64,000 nucleotides of DNA, taken from CAVXSP01 sp963724645. Its GTDB lineage: Bacteria > Acidobacteriota > Vicinamibacteria > Vicinamibacterales > SCN-69-37. Within the stretch, counting starts at the first letter, position 1, and every line of letters begins with the position of its first letter. Positions 8,886 to 17,256 of the stretch are shown piece after piece. The notes beneath the pieces are model-generated. The model did no database searches. It saw only the letters and a program-made list of their open reading frames with translations, and was not told the DNA's origin. The stretch spans positions 62,001 through 126,000 of the forward strand of contig CAVRVJ010000003.1 of the NCBI GenBank assembly GCA_963724645.1, given 5' to 3'. The translations under genes were made by a program, and so were the position numbers.

Positions 8886-9701
8886 CTACCCCGGAAACAA
8901 CGTGACGCCGCCGTCGACGCGGAGCACCTGCCCGTGAATGAAGCGCGCGGCTGGTGTGCACAGAAACGCCACCGCGTTCGCCTGGTCTCTCGGCGCGCCG
9001 TACCGCACGAGCGTGTGGTCATCGACCAGCATCGCGGCATCGATCGGCCGGGTCTTCTTGAACCGCGCCGTGGCCGTGGCGCCGGGACTGACGCAGTTCA
9101 CGCGGACGTTATGGTCGCGCGTTTCTGCCGCGAGGCACCTGGTGTAGTGAATGATCGCGGCCTTGATCGTCGAATATGCGACCTCGGGTGACACGCCGAA
9201 GTGGCCGGCCGCCGAGGCGATGTTGACCACCGCGCCGGCGCGCCGCTCAATCATGCCGGGCACGAGAGCACGACAGACAAGCATCGTGCCGATGAGATTG
9301 CGATCCAGCAGGGCCCGCACGTCCTCCATCTTGATGTCGAGCGCGTTGTTCGGCTGCGGTTTGCCGCCTGCTTTCGCGATATCCCCGCCGGCCGCGTTGA
9401 CGAGAATCGTGACCGGTCCCAACGCCGCTTCGACGTCGCGTGCCATCGCCATGACGGCTGTCTCGTCGCCGATGTCGGCGGCCGCCACGCACGTCCGGGT
9501 CCCGCGGCTCCGGATGTCGGCGTGCGACGCCGCGAGATCGGTGAATTCGCCGAACTCGGCCGGGGCTTGCTCGTGCTGATCGTGCACCGCGACGTCAGCA
9601 CCCAGTTCCGCCAGCCGCGCGGCGATCGCATGGCCGAGTCCACGGCCCGAGCCGGTCACCAGCGCCACGTGCCCTTTCAGCGAGAATTCCGCGTCGATCA
9701 C
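8886..9701 (-). CDS. Short-chain dehydrogenase/reductase (classical SDR)
   Basis: A 271-residue classical SDR. It has the nucleotide-binding TGSGRGLG (residues 16-23), the structural NAAG (102-105), and the catalytic Ser163 with Tyr176 and Lys180 (YSTIK). The C-terminal VRVNCVSPGA and QVLRVDGGVT blocks are typical of the FabG-like group. It would reduce a carbonyl or oxidise an alcohol with NAD(P)(H). It follows the TIM-barrel isomerase gene by 21 bp on the same strand, so the pair is probably co-transcribed. It likely acts on the same sugar-derived intermediate, rather than in fatty acid synthesis. Confidence 0.9.
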   Translation of the reverse strand: MIDAEFSLKGHVALVTGSGRGLGHAIAARLAELGADVAVHDQHEQAPAEFGEFTDLAASHADIRSRGTRTCVAAADIGDETAVMAMARDVEAALGPVTILVNAAGGDIAKAGGKPQPNNALDIKMEDVRALLDRNLIGTMLVCRALVPGMIERRAGAVVNIASAAGHFGVSPEVAYSTIKAAIIHYTRCLAAETRDHNVRVNCVSPGATATARFKKTRPIDAAMLVDDHTLVRYGAPRDQANAVAFLCTPAARFIHGQVLRVDGGVTLFPG

Positions 9702-9722
9702 AGCTCCTCCGTCATGCGGCAG

Positions 9723-10715
9723 TTACGTCAGTGCCTTCCGGACAAGGTTGTCCGCGCTTCGGCGGATCTGCTTCATCTCGTACTCGACCAGGTCCGCGCC
9801 TGCCGCCCCACGCTCCCACGGCGTCATGTAGGGCTCGTCGTCGGTCAGGCGCGCACGCCGCAGGCGCCCGAGCGCAATTCCCAGTTCCTGTCCCTGGCGC
9901 GACGGATAGCCGGGCCACCAATCGGCGGCGAAGAGTCGAATGTGCCGCGCCTCGAGCGCGCCGGGTTCAATCGAGGCCGTGAGCGATGAGTGATGCGCAC
10001 GCAGCGTATCGGCGATTTCAGCGAAGGGCACTGACCCGTCGCCAATCGCGCATCGGACCAGGCGGTAGCCCTCGTTGGTGAACTGCGCACGGTAGTCTTT
10101 GAGATGGACGTGGCGGATCCGGTGCGCTGCTCGCCCCGCGAAGGCCACCGGATCTTCGCCGACCGCGAAGGCATTTCCGGTGTCGAACGCAATGCCGACC
10201 GACGGACCAGCGGCCTCCGCCATCGCGACGAGCTCTTCGCTGCCGAAGTCCTGATGGTTCTCGATCGCGACGATGACTCCGGCCTCTGTCGCCCGAGGCG
10301 CCTCGGCCACGAGGGTTGCTCCGGCATGGCGGGCCATGTCGAGCCATCGTACGCCCCATTTCGCGCGCGCTCCCTCGAGCACGGGCGACAGTCCGACACG
10401 AACAATCGGCGCGCGCAGCCGCCGGGCGCAGCGAATCGGCTGCTCGAGCGTCTCGCCGGTCTCTTGCGACAGGCCGTGGCTGACGATGGGCGTCATGTCC
10501 AGGCCAGTCAGCTCGTCCCGGAGGCGGTCGAGATCCGAGTCGCGCATGGCGGCGAGCCAGGGGCCGTGAAGCTCGATGGCGCGTGCGCCGATTTCGCGCG
10601 CGAGGTCGATGAAGCCACGCATGCCAATGGGCGCAGGATTCGCGCGCGGCGTCCCTGCGCCCTGCAGTCCGACCGTGTATGTCAGCCCGTAGGGATTCAG
10701 ACCGATGCGAAACAT
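9723..10715 (-). CDS. Sugar phosphate isomerase/epimerase-like TIM barrel (cytoplasmic)
   Basis: A 330-residue xylose-isomerase-like TIM barrel without a signal peptide. Metal ligands are at Glu152 (AIENH), Asp178 (AFDTGN), His204 (RHVHLKD) and Glu250 (SIEPG), a complete set. The C-terminal segment WWPGYPSRQGQELG is an extra not seen in the other six paralogues. Its ATG (10713-10715) directly abuts the left arm of a perfect 49-bp inverted repeat, so there is no free Shine-Dalgarno site and the leader would fold into a very strong hairpin. Translation is therefore expected to be weak or controlled. The MFS gene lies upstream and the SDR downstream. The substrate is unknown. Confidence 0.88.
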   Translation of the reverse strand: MFRIGLNPYGLTYTVGLQGAGTPRANPAPIGMRGFIDLAREIGARAIELHGPWLAAMRDSDLDRLRDELTGLDMTPIVSHGLSQETGETLEQPIRCARRLRAPIVRVGLSPVLEGARAKWGVRWLDMARHAGATLVAEAPRATEAGVIVAIENHQDFGSEELVAMAEAAGPSVGIAFDTGNAFAVGEDPVAFAGRAAHRIRHVHLKDYRAQFTNEGYRLVRCAIGDGSVPFAEIADTLRAHHSSLTASIEPGALEARHIRLFAADWWPGYPSRQGQELGIALGRLRRARLTDDEPYMTPWERGAAGADLVEYEMKQIRRSADNLVRKALT

Positions 10716-10852
10716 GGGGACGGGTTAGATTTCCACAGATTTGGGCCGAATGGGGACAGGCCTGACGGGGTCTGATGGGGTCTCCCGGGCTGAGAGACCC
10801 CGGCAGGCCTGTCCCCATTCGGCCCAAATCTGTGGAAATCTAACCCGTCCCC
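10716..10852. repeat. Perfect 49-bp inverted repeat with nested hairpin
   Basis: The left arm 10716-10764 is the exact reverse complement of the right arm 10804-10852 over all 49 bases. The 39-bp centre holds a second hairpin (GGGGTCTC at 10777-10784 with GAGACCCC at 10794-10801). Arms begin with GGGGACGGG and end at an AGGCCT palindrome. The right arm contains the last codons and TAG (10840-10842) of the MFS gene, and the left arm touches the ATG of the isomerase gene. The layout suggests a REP- or MITE-like palindromic element inserted at this junction, or a regulatory hairpin. No transposase is present here. Confidence 0.95.
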
Positions 10853-12105
10853 AGCCGGACGACTTTGTATCCGCCGCGCACCCGAAAGTACAGCCACAGG
10901 GCCGCAAAGATCACCGCCAGGATTGCGCCGAGCCACGAGATCATCTGCAGGGCCGCACCGCCGCCATAGCGATCGATCCTGGCGCCCATGAGCGGGAGGG
11001 CAAAGGCCACCGACAGCATGCCCGCGCCGCCCATCAGGGACATCAGCAGCGCGCCGCCGCGCGGCAACTGCTCTGAGGTCATCCCGAGCATCGTGGGCAC
11101 GAAGTACGTCTTGCCGACGCCGAAGATCGTCGCGGCCAGAAACGCCAGGGCCGCGCTGTCGCCGGGCTTGAGGCCGCCCAGCCAGAACAGGCCGGTAAAC
11201 GTGAGGACCGAACAACCAATCAACGTGCCGAGCGGCGACTTCTGAGACACGTCGCCGACAAACGTCCGAAGCACGAACATCAGCCCCGCGGTGTAGACGA
11301 GAAATAGCACGCCCTGCAATTGAGGCACGAGGTCGCCCATGACTTTCGGGAACCACTGATCCGGCGCCAGCTCGGCGGCCGAGGTCATGCCGTTGCAGAA
11401 AAAGAACAGGATGAACATGGGCCGCGCGGCCTCACGCCACATCGCGGCGGTCGACACGTTCGAGGCGACGCGCTCCGTTAGCGGATACCGCTGCGACATC
11501 GCCATCACCAGATAGATCACAGCCGGCAGTAGAATCGTCGACAACTTCAACTGCCAGCTCGCATCCATCGCGCTCGTCATGGCCACGACGAGAAGACCGC
11601 CGATAATCTGTCCGCCCGGCCACCAGGCATGAAGCGCGGCCAGGCGCCGGATCTTCTGGCCGCTGTAAATCGTCACCGTGAGCGGGTTGATGATGGCCTC
11701 CACCAGCCCTTGCGAGAGGCCCATGATCAAGAACCCCGAGTACAGCATCGTCGTACCGGCGTTGTCGAAGAGCGACACGACCGGGCCGGTCGGGTGGGGC
11801 GCCAGAATCACCATCAGCACGCCGCCGATGTAGCCAACGGCCGAGAGCGCGTGCAGCGTGCGCATGCCGACGAGATCGACGAGCGCGCCACCCGCGACGA
11901 TGGCGACCGTGAACGCCCAGAAGGCGGGACTGAACACCAGCCCCAACTGCTCGTTGGTGATATGAAACGCAGCGGCGATCGGATCGGCGACCGCGCCGCG
12001 GATCGCAAACGACATCGATGTCGTGACGAGCGACACGCAGCACGTGACGAACAACGCCCGCGTGTTCGTGATTCCCCGCTGGAGCTCAGCGGCTGCCACT
12101 GGCAT
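10840..12105 (-). CDS. Major facilitator superfamily transporter
   Basis: A 421-residue MFS carrier with about 12 hydrophobic segments, for example LFVTCCVSLVTTSMSFA at the start, AFWAFTVAIVAGGALVDLVG, the FILFFFCNGMTSAAELAPDQWF loop near the centre, and AILAVIFAALWLYF at the end. The motif-A-like loop GALVDLVGMRTL follows the second helix. Relatives of this type import sugars or sugar acids. The position directly before an isomerase and an SDR supports import of a carbohydrate. The last codons (LGTG, stop) are inside the arm of the 49-bp inverted repeat, so the natural C-terminus may have been altered by it. Confidence 0.88.
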   Translation of the reverse strand: MPVAAAELQRGITNTRALFVTCCVSLVTTSMSFAIRGAVADPIAAAFHITNEQLGLVFSPAFWAFTVAIVAGGALVDLVGMRTLHALSAVGYIGGVLMVILAPHPTGPVVSLFDNAGTTMLYSGFLIMGLSQGLVEAIINPLTVTIYSGQKIRRLAALHAWWPGGQIIGGLLVVAMTSAMDASWQLKLSTILLPAVIYLVMAMSQRYPLTERVASNVSTAAMWREAARPMFILFFFCNGMTSAAELAPDQWFPKVMGDLVPQLQGVLFLVYTAGLMFVLRTFVGDVSQKSPLGTLIGCSVLTFTGLFWLGGLKPGDSAALAFLAATIFGVGKTYFVPTMLGMTSEQLPRGGALLMSLMGGAGMLSVAFALPLMGARIDRYGGGAALQMISWLGAILAVIFAALWLYFRVRGGYKVVRLGTG

Positions 12106-12297
12106 ACTTTCGGCCGGAGTCTATCAGAGGGCGGCCGGCCTCCCGGGCCTGATGACCGGGGCTCCATGAGTGCCGGCGGCCGGGAGCAGGCCAACGAGCC
12201 CACGAGAGTATGCGAACGAGCGATCACCAAGTGAGCCCGCGCGAACGGCGCGGGGATTCGAGGGATCCTCGCGGCGTGAGCACGTGAGGGATTCCGT

Positions 12298-13293
12298 GTG
12301 GACGTAACCCGCAGAGATCAAATGCCGCCTCTTGGCCTCGACACCTTCAGCCTGCGCTCGCAAGGCTGGACGCCCTTTCAGTTCCTGGACTTCGCCGCGC
12401 AGTGGGGCGTGCAGGTGGTCCATTACAGCGAAGTCCGCCTGATCGGCGGGCTGGACCCCGAGCACCTCCGCCGCGTTCGGACGCACGCGGACGCGCTGGG
12501 GATTTCGATCGAGCTCGGCATGTTGTCGATGTGCCCCAGTTCCGTGATCTTCAAGGTCGCCGACGGCCCCGCCGAGGATCAGGTGCTCCGCATGCTCGAT
12601 GCGGCGCGCCTCCTCGGATCGCCGTTCGTCCGCTGCGTCGTGGGGTTCATCGACGACCGGCGCCGCCCAGGCGGGATTGAGCGCCGAATCGACGACACCC
12701 TCGCGGTGCTGAAGAACGTCCGCTCGCGCGTGATGGACGCGGGACTGATGTTGGCGATCGAGAACCATGCCGGCGATTTGCAGGCGCGCGAATTGCGGGG
12801 ACTGGTCGAAGCCGCCGGCACCGATTTCGTCGGCGTCTGCATCGATGCCGGCAACGCTGTCTGGGCCATTGAAGACCCGCATCTCGCGCTCGAGATCCTG
12901 GCGCCGTACGTGCTCACCAGCCACACGCGCGACAGCGCCGTGTGGCCTGTTCCCGAAGGCGCCGCCGTGGCCTGGACGCGCATGGGCGACGGCAATGTGG
13001 ACATCGCCGCATACCTGCGCACCTTCATCGCGAAATGTCCCGGCCGTCCGCTCTCGCTCGAGATCATCGTCACGCCGGAGCCGCGGATCATGCGCTATCG
13101 CGACCCGGCGTTCTGGGATGCCTACCGGCAGACGCCCGCGTGGGAATTCACCCGGTTTCTCGCGCTCGTGGAGCGCGGCGTGCCGGTGACCATTCCATCC
13201 GGCGACGATCCGGTCGTGCGTGAACGGGAAGATGTCGAGGCGAGCCTGCGCTGGACGAAGGCTCTGCTTTCAACGCTGGAGACAGAGGGTTGA
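12298..13293 (+). CDS. Sugar phosphate isomerase/epimerase-like TIM barrel
   Basis: A 331-residue TIM barrel of the xylose-isomerase-like family. Ligand positions are Glu155 (LAIENH), Asp183 (VCIDAGN), His209 (VLTSHTRD) and Glu255 (LSLEIIV), so the metal site is complete. There is no signal peptide. The GTG at 12298 is preceded by GAGGGA at a good distance; ATG at 12322 is an in-frame alternative that also suits the fold. The gene stands alone on the plus strand and is divergent from the MFS gene across a 192-bp gap. It is convergent with the SDR gene, with a palindrome between the two ends. Substrate unknown. Confidence 0.85.
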   Translation: MDVTRRDQMPPLGLDTFSLRSQGWTPFQFLDFAAQWGVQVVHYSEVRLIGGLDPEHLRRVRTHADALGISIELGMLSMCPSSVIFKVADGPAEDQVLRMLDAARLLGSPFVRCVVGFIDDRRRPGGIERRIDDTLAVLKNVRSRVMDAGLMLAIENHAGDLQARELRGLVEAAGTDFVGVCIDAGNAVWAIEDPHLALEILAPYVLTSHTRDSAVWPVPEGAAVAWTRMGDGNVDIAAYLRTFIAKCPGRPLSLEIIVTPEPRIMRYRDPAFWDAYRQTPAWEFTRFLALVERGVPVTIPSGDDPVVREREDVEASLRWTKALLSTLETEG

Positions 13294-13313
13294 GCACGCG
13301 TTGGCGCCTTATG

Positions 13314-13400
13314 CGGAAAGTCACTTGACTTGACGTGGTAGTCTGCGCCCGCGCCGCTCGCGGGCGCGCCACGATACCACGTCAAGTCAAGTGCTTTCCG
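13314..13400. repeat. Nested inverted repeat at convergent gene ends
   Basis: The left arm 13314-13340 pairs with the right arm 13375-13400; the only defect is one bulged base in the left arm. Inside is a GC hairpin: GCGCCCGCG (13345-13353) with CGCGGGCGC (13359-13367). It lies between the convergent TIM-barrel and SDR stops, so it can serve as a bidirectional terminator. Its arm motif GGAAAGCACTTGACTT (minus strand) recurs almost exactly after the TonB receptor gene at 61838, which argues for a dispersed repeat family. Confidence 0.88.
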
Positions 13401-13403
13401 GGA

Positions 13404-14198
13404 TTACGTCGCCCTCGGCGGCTGCGTGAACAGACCGCCGTCAACCGCCAGCGTCTGGCCGGTGATGAACTCCGACGAGGCGCTCGCGAAGAACACCACC
13501 GCCTCGGCAATATCCTCAGGTGTGCCGACCCGGCCGAGCGGCGTGATTCGCCGCATGGTGCCGGCGTAGTCGGGCAGCTCGAGGCGCGTGCGCTCAATTT
13601 CCACGGCGCCCGGCGCCACGCAGTTCACGCGAATCCCGTACGGGGCCAGCTCGAGTGCAGCGACTTTCGTCAGCATCTCAATGCCGCCCTTGCTCGCCGT
13701 GTAGGCCACGAGGCCCGGGAAGGGAACCTTGTTGGATCCGGATCCGATGTTGATGATCGCGCCGCTGCCCTGCGCCTTCATCCGTCGCGCCGCGGACTGC
13801 GTGCAGAGGAAGCAACCCTTGAGGTTCGTATCGATCACGAGGTCCCATTCGTCCTCGGTGACGTCGAGCAACGCCTTGAGTGTCTGCACGCCGGCGTTAT
13901 TGACGAGGATGTCAAGGCGCCCGAAGCGTTCGGCTGCCGCCTGGACCATGGCGTTCACTTCGGCGGCGGCCCGCACGTCGGCGCGAAGCGCAACGGCGTC
14001 GACGTTGCCTGGGCCGATAGCCTGAATTTCCACGACGACGGCGTCGGCCCGCTCGCGCGTCCCGAAGTAGTTCACGGCCACCCTACAGCCGGAGCGCGCC
14101 AGCGCGAGCGCGATGCCACGGCCAATCCCACGGTCGGCACCGGTGACGAGCGCCGCGAGGCCCGTCAGCGAGTGCCGTCGGTCCGGCTGCGTGTTCAC
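13404..14198 (-). CDS. Short-chain dehydrogenase/reductase (glucose-dehydrogenase-like SDR)
   Basis: A 264-residue classical SDR: TGADRGIG (19-26), NNAG (100-103), Tyr166 and Lys170 (YTASK), and an IRVNCVAPGAVEIERT block near the end. Sequence flavour is close to FabG and glucose-1-dehydrogenase-type enzymes. The start was set at GTG 14198, which overlaps the TGA of the upstream gene (GTGA). The open frame runs further upstream only as a shadow of that gene. Coupling to the mutarotase-like gene suggests both act on one sugar. It is the last gene of the minus-strand run 14.2-18.3 kb and ends at the palindrome 13314-13400. Confidence 0.9.
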   Translation of the reverse strand: MNTQPDRRHSLTGLAALVTGADRGIGRGIALALARSGCRVAVNYFGTRERADAVVVEIQAIGPGNVDAVALRADVRAAAEVNAMVQAAAERFGRLDILVNNAGVQTLKALLDVTEDEWDLVIDTNLKGCFLCTQSAARRMKAQGSGAIINIGSGSNKVPFPGLVAYTASKGGIEMLTKVAALELAPYGIRVNCVAPGAVEIERTRLELPDYAGTMRRITPLGRVGTPEDIAEAVVFFASASSEFITGQTLAVDGGLFTQPPRAT

Positions 14199-15163
14199 TT
14201 GCCTGAGCTCGGCCGCGGCGTCTGATAGAACTCGTACGCGATGCGCCACGAAAACTCCTGGCCGGGGTCCGCACGCACATCGATGAACGCCTCGGGACAA
14301 ACCGTGGTGCGCGGCGACCACAGATTGAACTTGGACATCGGTCGATCCCCCGTCTGTCGCACACCGGCGCCGGTCTTCCGATTCTCGACACGGAAGTCGT
14401 AGTCTTTGGCGGTTGCGCCGAATCCGGTCAGCTCGGTCTGAAGCGACTGCCCGGTCTGCAATTCCTGCACGTACACAAAGTCCTTGCCGCGGATTTCAGC
14501 GAGGCCTTTGAGCGGAGCCACAGCCTTCGGCTCGAACGGGAACCTCACGACGAAGTCCGGCCCGGTCGGCTGGCCATCCAGCATGAGGAAGTCGTGATCG
14601 TACGCAGTCGTTCTGATCGGTTTCCGTCCGGTGTTCTTCAAGTGATGCTCGAGGATCAATTTGTCGCCCTCCAGCCTGGCCTTCTTGCGATAGACGTACC
14701 CATAGCCGGCGGCGCTGCGCAGGACATGAACAAACTCGATCCAATCCGAGCCCCGGTCGATCGTCCATTGACCCGGGTCCAGGATGTCGTAGGTCGCGAA
14801 TTGCCGGTAGCGCGGCTCGTCCGGCTTGCGGACCTCGCCAACGCCAATCCTGACGAAGCTCTCTCCCGGCTTCGCCTCGTCGTACCCGAGGCCATCGAAC
14901 TCCTCGACCGGACCGGTGATCGCGTCGTGAACTTTGGGATCGTGGCGTTGGAACCATTCGCCGAAATAGCTGTGCTGGTTCCATTCCAGCGCCGCGACCA
15001 CGCCGGACCAATCGAATCGCGTGGCCCGGTAGTACCCGGATTGTGGATCGGGCGGGTAGAACGTCGCGTGAATGTGTCGATTCGAAATCCCGGCTTGCGG
15101 AAATGCCGATTGTGCTGCCGGCAGGGCCAACACAAGCCCGAGGATGACGACCGAAAGCTTCAA
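14195..15163 (-). CDS. Exported galactose-mutarotase-fold-like protein of unknown function
   Basis: A protein of 322 residues that I recognise only as a type common in Acidobacteriota. It contains ATRFDWSGVVAALEW, SYFGEWFQRHDPKVHDA, DGLGYDEAKPGESFVRIGVG and the AYDHDFLMLDGQPTGPDF block. The beta-rich pattern and conserved His/Glu/Asp suggest a mutarotase-like sandwich, but this is inference. The start was chosen as TTG at 15163: GAGGAAA lies just before it and it opens a good signal peptide (LSVVILGLVLALPAAQSAF). The longer open frame upstream is not coding. It sits 128 bp downstream of the PQQ dehydrogenase gene and overlaps the SDR gene by 4 bp, suggesting a shared oxidative sugar pathway. 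Confidence 0.7.
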   Translation of the reverse strand: MKLSVVILGLVLALPAAQSAFPQAGISNRHIHATFYPPDPQSGYYRATRFDWSGVVAALEWNQHSYFGEWFQRHDPKVHDAITGPVEEFDGLGYDEAKPGESFVRIGVGEVRKPDEPRYRQFATYDILDPGQWTIDRGSDWIEFVHVLRSAAGYGYVYRKKARLEGDKLILEHHLKNTGRKPIRTTAYDHDFLMLDGQPTGPDFVVRFPFEPKAVAPLKGLAEIRGKDFVYVQELQTGQSLQTELTGFGATAKDYDFRVENRKTGAGVRQTGDRPMSKFNLWSPRTTVCPEAFIDVRADPGQEFSWRIAYEFYQTPRPSSGK

Positions 15164-15203
15164 GCTTTCCTCACTTGCTCGCGGGGCCCGACATCTTTGA
15201 CGG

Positions 15204-15225
15204 CGCTGGGGCCCCACCCCCAGCG
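15204..15225 (-). terminator. GC hairpin after PQQ dehydrogenase gene
   Basis: CGCTGGGG (15204-15211) pairs with CCCCAGCG (15218-15225) around a 6-base loop, in the 128-bp gap between the PQQ dehydrogenase stop and the next start. There is no U-tract, so it is at most an attenuating or processing hairpin. The surrounding bases are rich in CTCGC words, like the gaps at 27.3 and 52.7 kb. Confidence 0.5.
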
Positions 15226-15291
15226 GCCGGCTCAGGGCTGTCGCTCGCCCGCCCTGCGGCGCTCGCCGACTCGCTCTCCTCGGGCGGTCTT

Positions 15292-17256
15292 CTATTTGAT
15301 CCCGAACGCGAGGATATTCGATCCCGCCTCCACGGCGACGTACTGCTTGCCGTCGAGCGAGTAGGTCATCGGCGAGGCGTGCCAGCTCTGGTTCGTCGGA
15401 AAACTCCACAACGGCTTGCCGGTGACCGCATCGGCCGCCATCAGGGCGCCGCCCTCTTCCCCGAAGATGACCAGGCCCGTGGCCGTGCTCAGCGTGCCGC
15501 CCCACGAGGTGCCCGGCCCGGGCTGCGGCAGTTCCCATCGAATCGCCCCCGTCTGGATGTCAATCGCCTTCAGCACGCGCATCGGCACCGGATCGGGCGA
15601 CGTACGCTGGGTTCCTCCGAGGTACGACTTGCCGGCTTCCCACTCGCCGCCCTCACGCTTCGTGTAGATGCTGCATTTCTCGAACGTCTGCAGGTAGTAG
15701 AGGCCGGTCGCCGGATTGAACGACGGAGAGAACCAGTTGGTTGCGCCATCCTGCGAGGGACACACCTTCGTGCCCGCGGTTGTGGGCTCCTGACCGGGCA
15801 GCCGGATCGGACGGCCGTCGGCCCCAATCCCGCTGGCCCACGTGAGGTTCCGCACAAAGGGCTTCGCCAGCAGCAGCGTCCCGTTCGCGCGATCGAAAAC
15901 GTAGAAGAACCCGTTGCGGCTGGCATGGAGCATCAGCTTGCGCGGCTGGCCGTTCCAATTCGCGTCCACCAGGACGGACGTCTGCGTGGCGTCCCAGTCC
16001 CACAGATCGTGCGGCGTGAACTGGTAGTACCACTTGAGCGCTCCGGTCCTGCGGTCGAGGGCCAGAATGGAGTTCGCATACAGGTTGTCGCCCTGGCGAT
16101 CGTCGCCGTTGTACTCCTTGCTGGGATTGCCGACGGGCCAGTAGACGACGTCGAGATCAGGATCGTAGCTGCCGGTGAACCAGGTAGGCGCGCCGCCATG
16201 GTCAACGTCCTTGCCCTGCCACGTCTCCGACCCAGGCTGACCGCGCGCCGGCACCGTCGAGAACCGCCAGGCCTCTTTTCCTGATTCCTGATCGTGCGCC
16301 GCGAGAAATCCATTCGCCCCGTGCTCCCCGCCCGACACGCCCGAGATCACCAGATTCCCCGCGGGCAGGGGCGCCGACGACGCCGCGTAGTTCTGCTGCC
16401 AGTCGGCAAGGGCGGTCTCCCACAAAAGGTTGCCGGTGAACCGGTTGAGCGCGATCACGTGCGCGTGATCGGTTTCCATGAAGACACGATCGCCCGCCAC
16501 GCTCGCGCCGCGGTTCGCTGACCCCTGGGTCACCCCTTGTGTGCGCGGGCGCTGGTAATGCCAGATCTGGCGGCCGGTGCCGGCGTCGAGCGCGAAGCAC
16601 TCGTTGGGAGCCGTCACGTACATGATGCCGTCGACGACCACCGGCGTGCCCTGCAGGCTCCGCGCGTTCGGCATCGTGAACATCCACAGCGGGGCAAGGC
16701 GCGACACCGTCGTCTTGTCAATCTGCGTGAGCGCCGTGTAGCGATTGCCGCGCGGATCGCCGTTGTAGGTGGGCCACGCGATGCCCGGCGCCGCCTCTCG
16801 AACGCGATCGCCCTCGCGACGCAGCAGGTGTACGCGCTGGTCGGCCGTCCGCAGCTGGATGTCATCGAAACCTTCGCCGACCACGAGTCCTTCGAGACGC
16901 GTCCCGTCGACCGTCAGAAAGCTCTTTATCGTTGAGCCGGGCGGCTGGCGTTGAAGCGTCCGCAGGAATTTCACGAGCGCCGACATTTCAGGGTCGGCGA
17001 TCGGCTGCGCTGGCATGCCGCCGTCAGGAAAGCCCTGGCGGACGATCGTCGCAAGCTGCGTGTCGTCGCGGGTCGCCAGGCGCTCGGCAATCGAAGGCCC
17101 CATCGGGCCGCCCGTGCCGTCGCCGCCATGGCACCTGGCGCACCGCGCCTCGAACGCCTGCCGCCCGGGGTCGATCGTCTGCGCGCTCCCGGACATCGAC
17201 GCGAACAGGGCCAGAGCCGCGCCGGCGAAGAAGCGAACGTGCATTCGCGCGCTCAC
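15292..17256 (-). CDS. PQQ-dependent dehydrogenase with N-terminal cytochrome c
   Basis: A 654-residue periplasmic quinohaemoprotein. A signal peptide (about 1-25) is followed by a small cytochrome c domain (CARCH at residues 39-43). Then comes an eight-bladed PQQ propeller of the methanol/ethanol type: GQIWHYQRP-like strands, the catalytic-site block HDLWDWDATQ, and NQSWHASPMTYSLDGKQYVAV at the end. In well-studied quinohaemoprotein alcohol dehydrogenases the cytochrome is C-terminal; here it is N-terminal. It would oxidise an alcohol or sugar and pass electrons to the respiratory chain. GTG at 17256 overlaps the TGA of the upstream isomerase gene (GTGA); ATG at 17244 is an alternative. The substrate is unknown. 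Confidence 0.92.
   Translation of the reverse strand: MSARMHVRFFAGAALALFASMSGSAQTIDPGRQAFEARCARCHGGDGTGGPMGPSIAERLATRDDTQLATIVRQGFPDGGMPAQPIADPEMSALVKFLRTLQRQPPGSTIKSFLTVDGTRLEGLVVGEGFDDIQLRTADQRVHLLRREGDRVREAAPGIAWPTYNGDPRGNRYTALTQIDKTTVSRLAPLWMFTMPNARSLQGTPVVVDGIMYVTAPNECFALDAGTGRQIWHYQRPRTQGVTQGSANRGASVAGDRVFMETDHAHVIALNRFTGNLLWETALADWQQNYAASSAPLPAGNLVISGVSGGEHGANGFLAAHDQESGKEAWRFSTVPARGQPGSETWQGKDVDHGGAPTWFTGSYDPDLDVVYWPVGNPSKEYNGDDRQGDNLYANSILALDRRTGALKWYYQFTPHDLWDWDATQTSVLVDANWNGQPRKLMLHASRNGFFYVFDRANGTLLLAKPFVRNLTWASGIGADGRPIRLPGQEPTTAGTKVCPSQDGATNWFSPSFNPATGLYYLQTFEKCSIYTKREGGEWEAGKSYLGGTQRTSPDPVPMRVLKAIDIQTGAIRWELPQPGPGTSWGGTLSTATGLVIFGEEGGALMAADAVTGKPLWSFPTNQSWHASPMTYSLDGKQYVAVEAGSNILAFGIK

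Noticed and set aside
12106..12297. tRNA or riboswitch in the gap between MFS and isomerase genes
   Set aside because: No cloverleaf, terminator with U-tract or known riboswitch core could be recognised.
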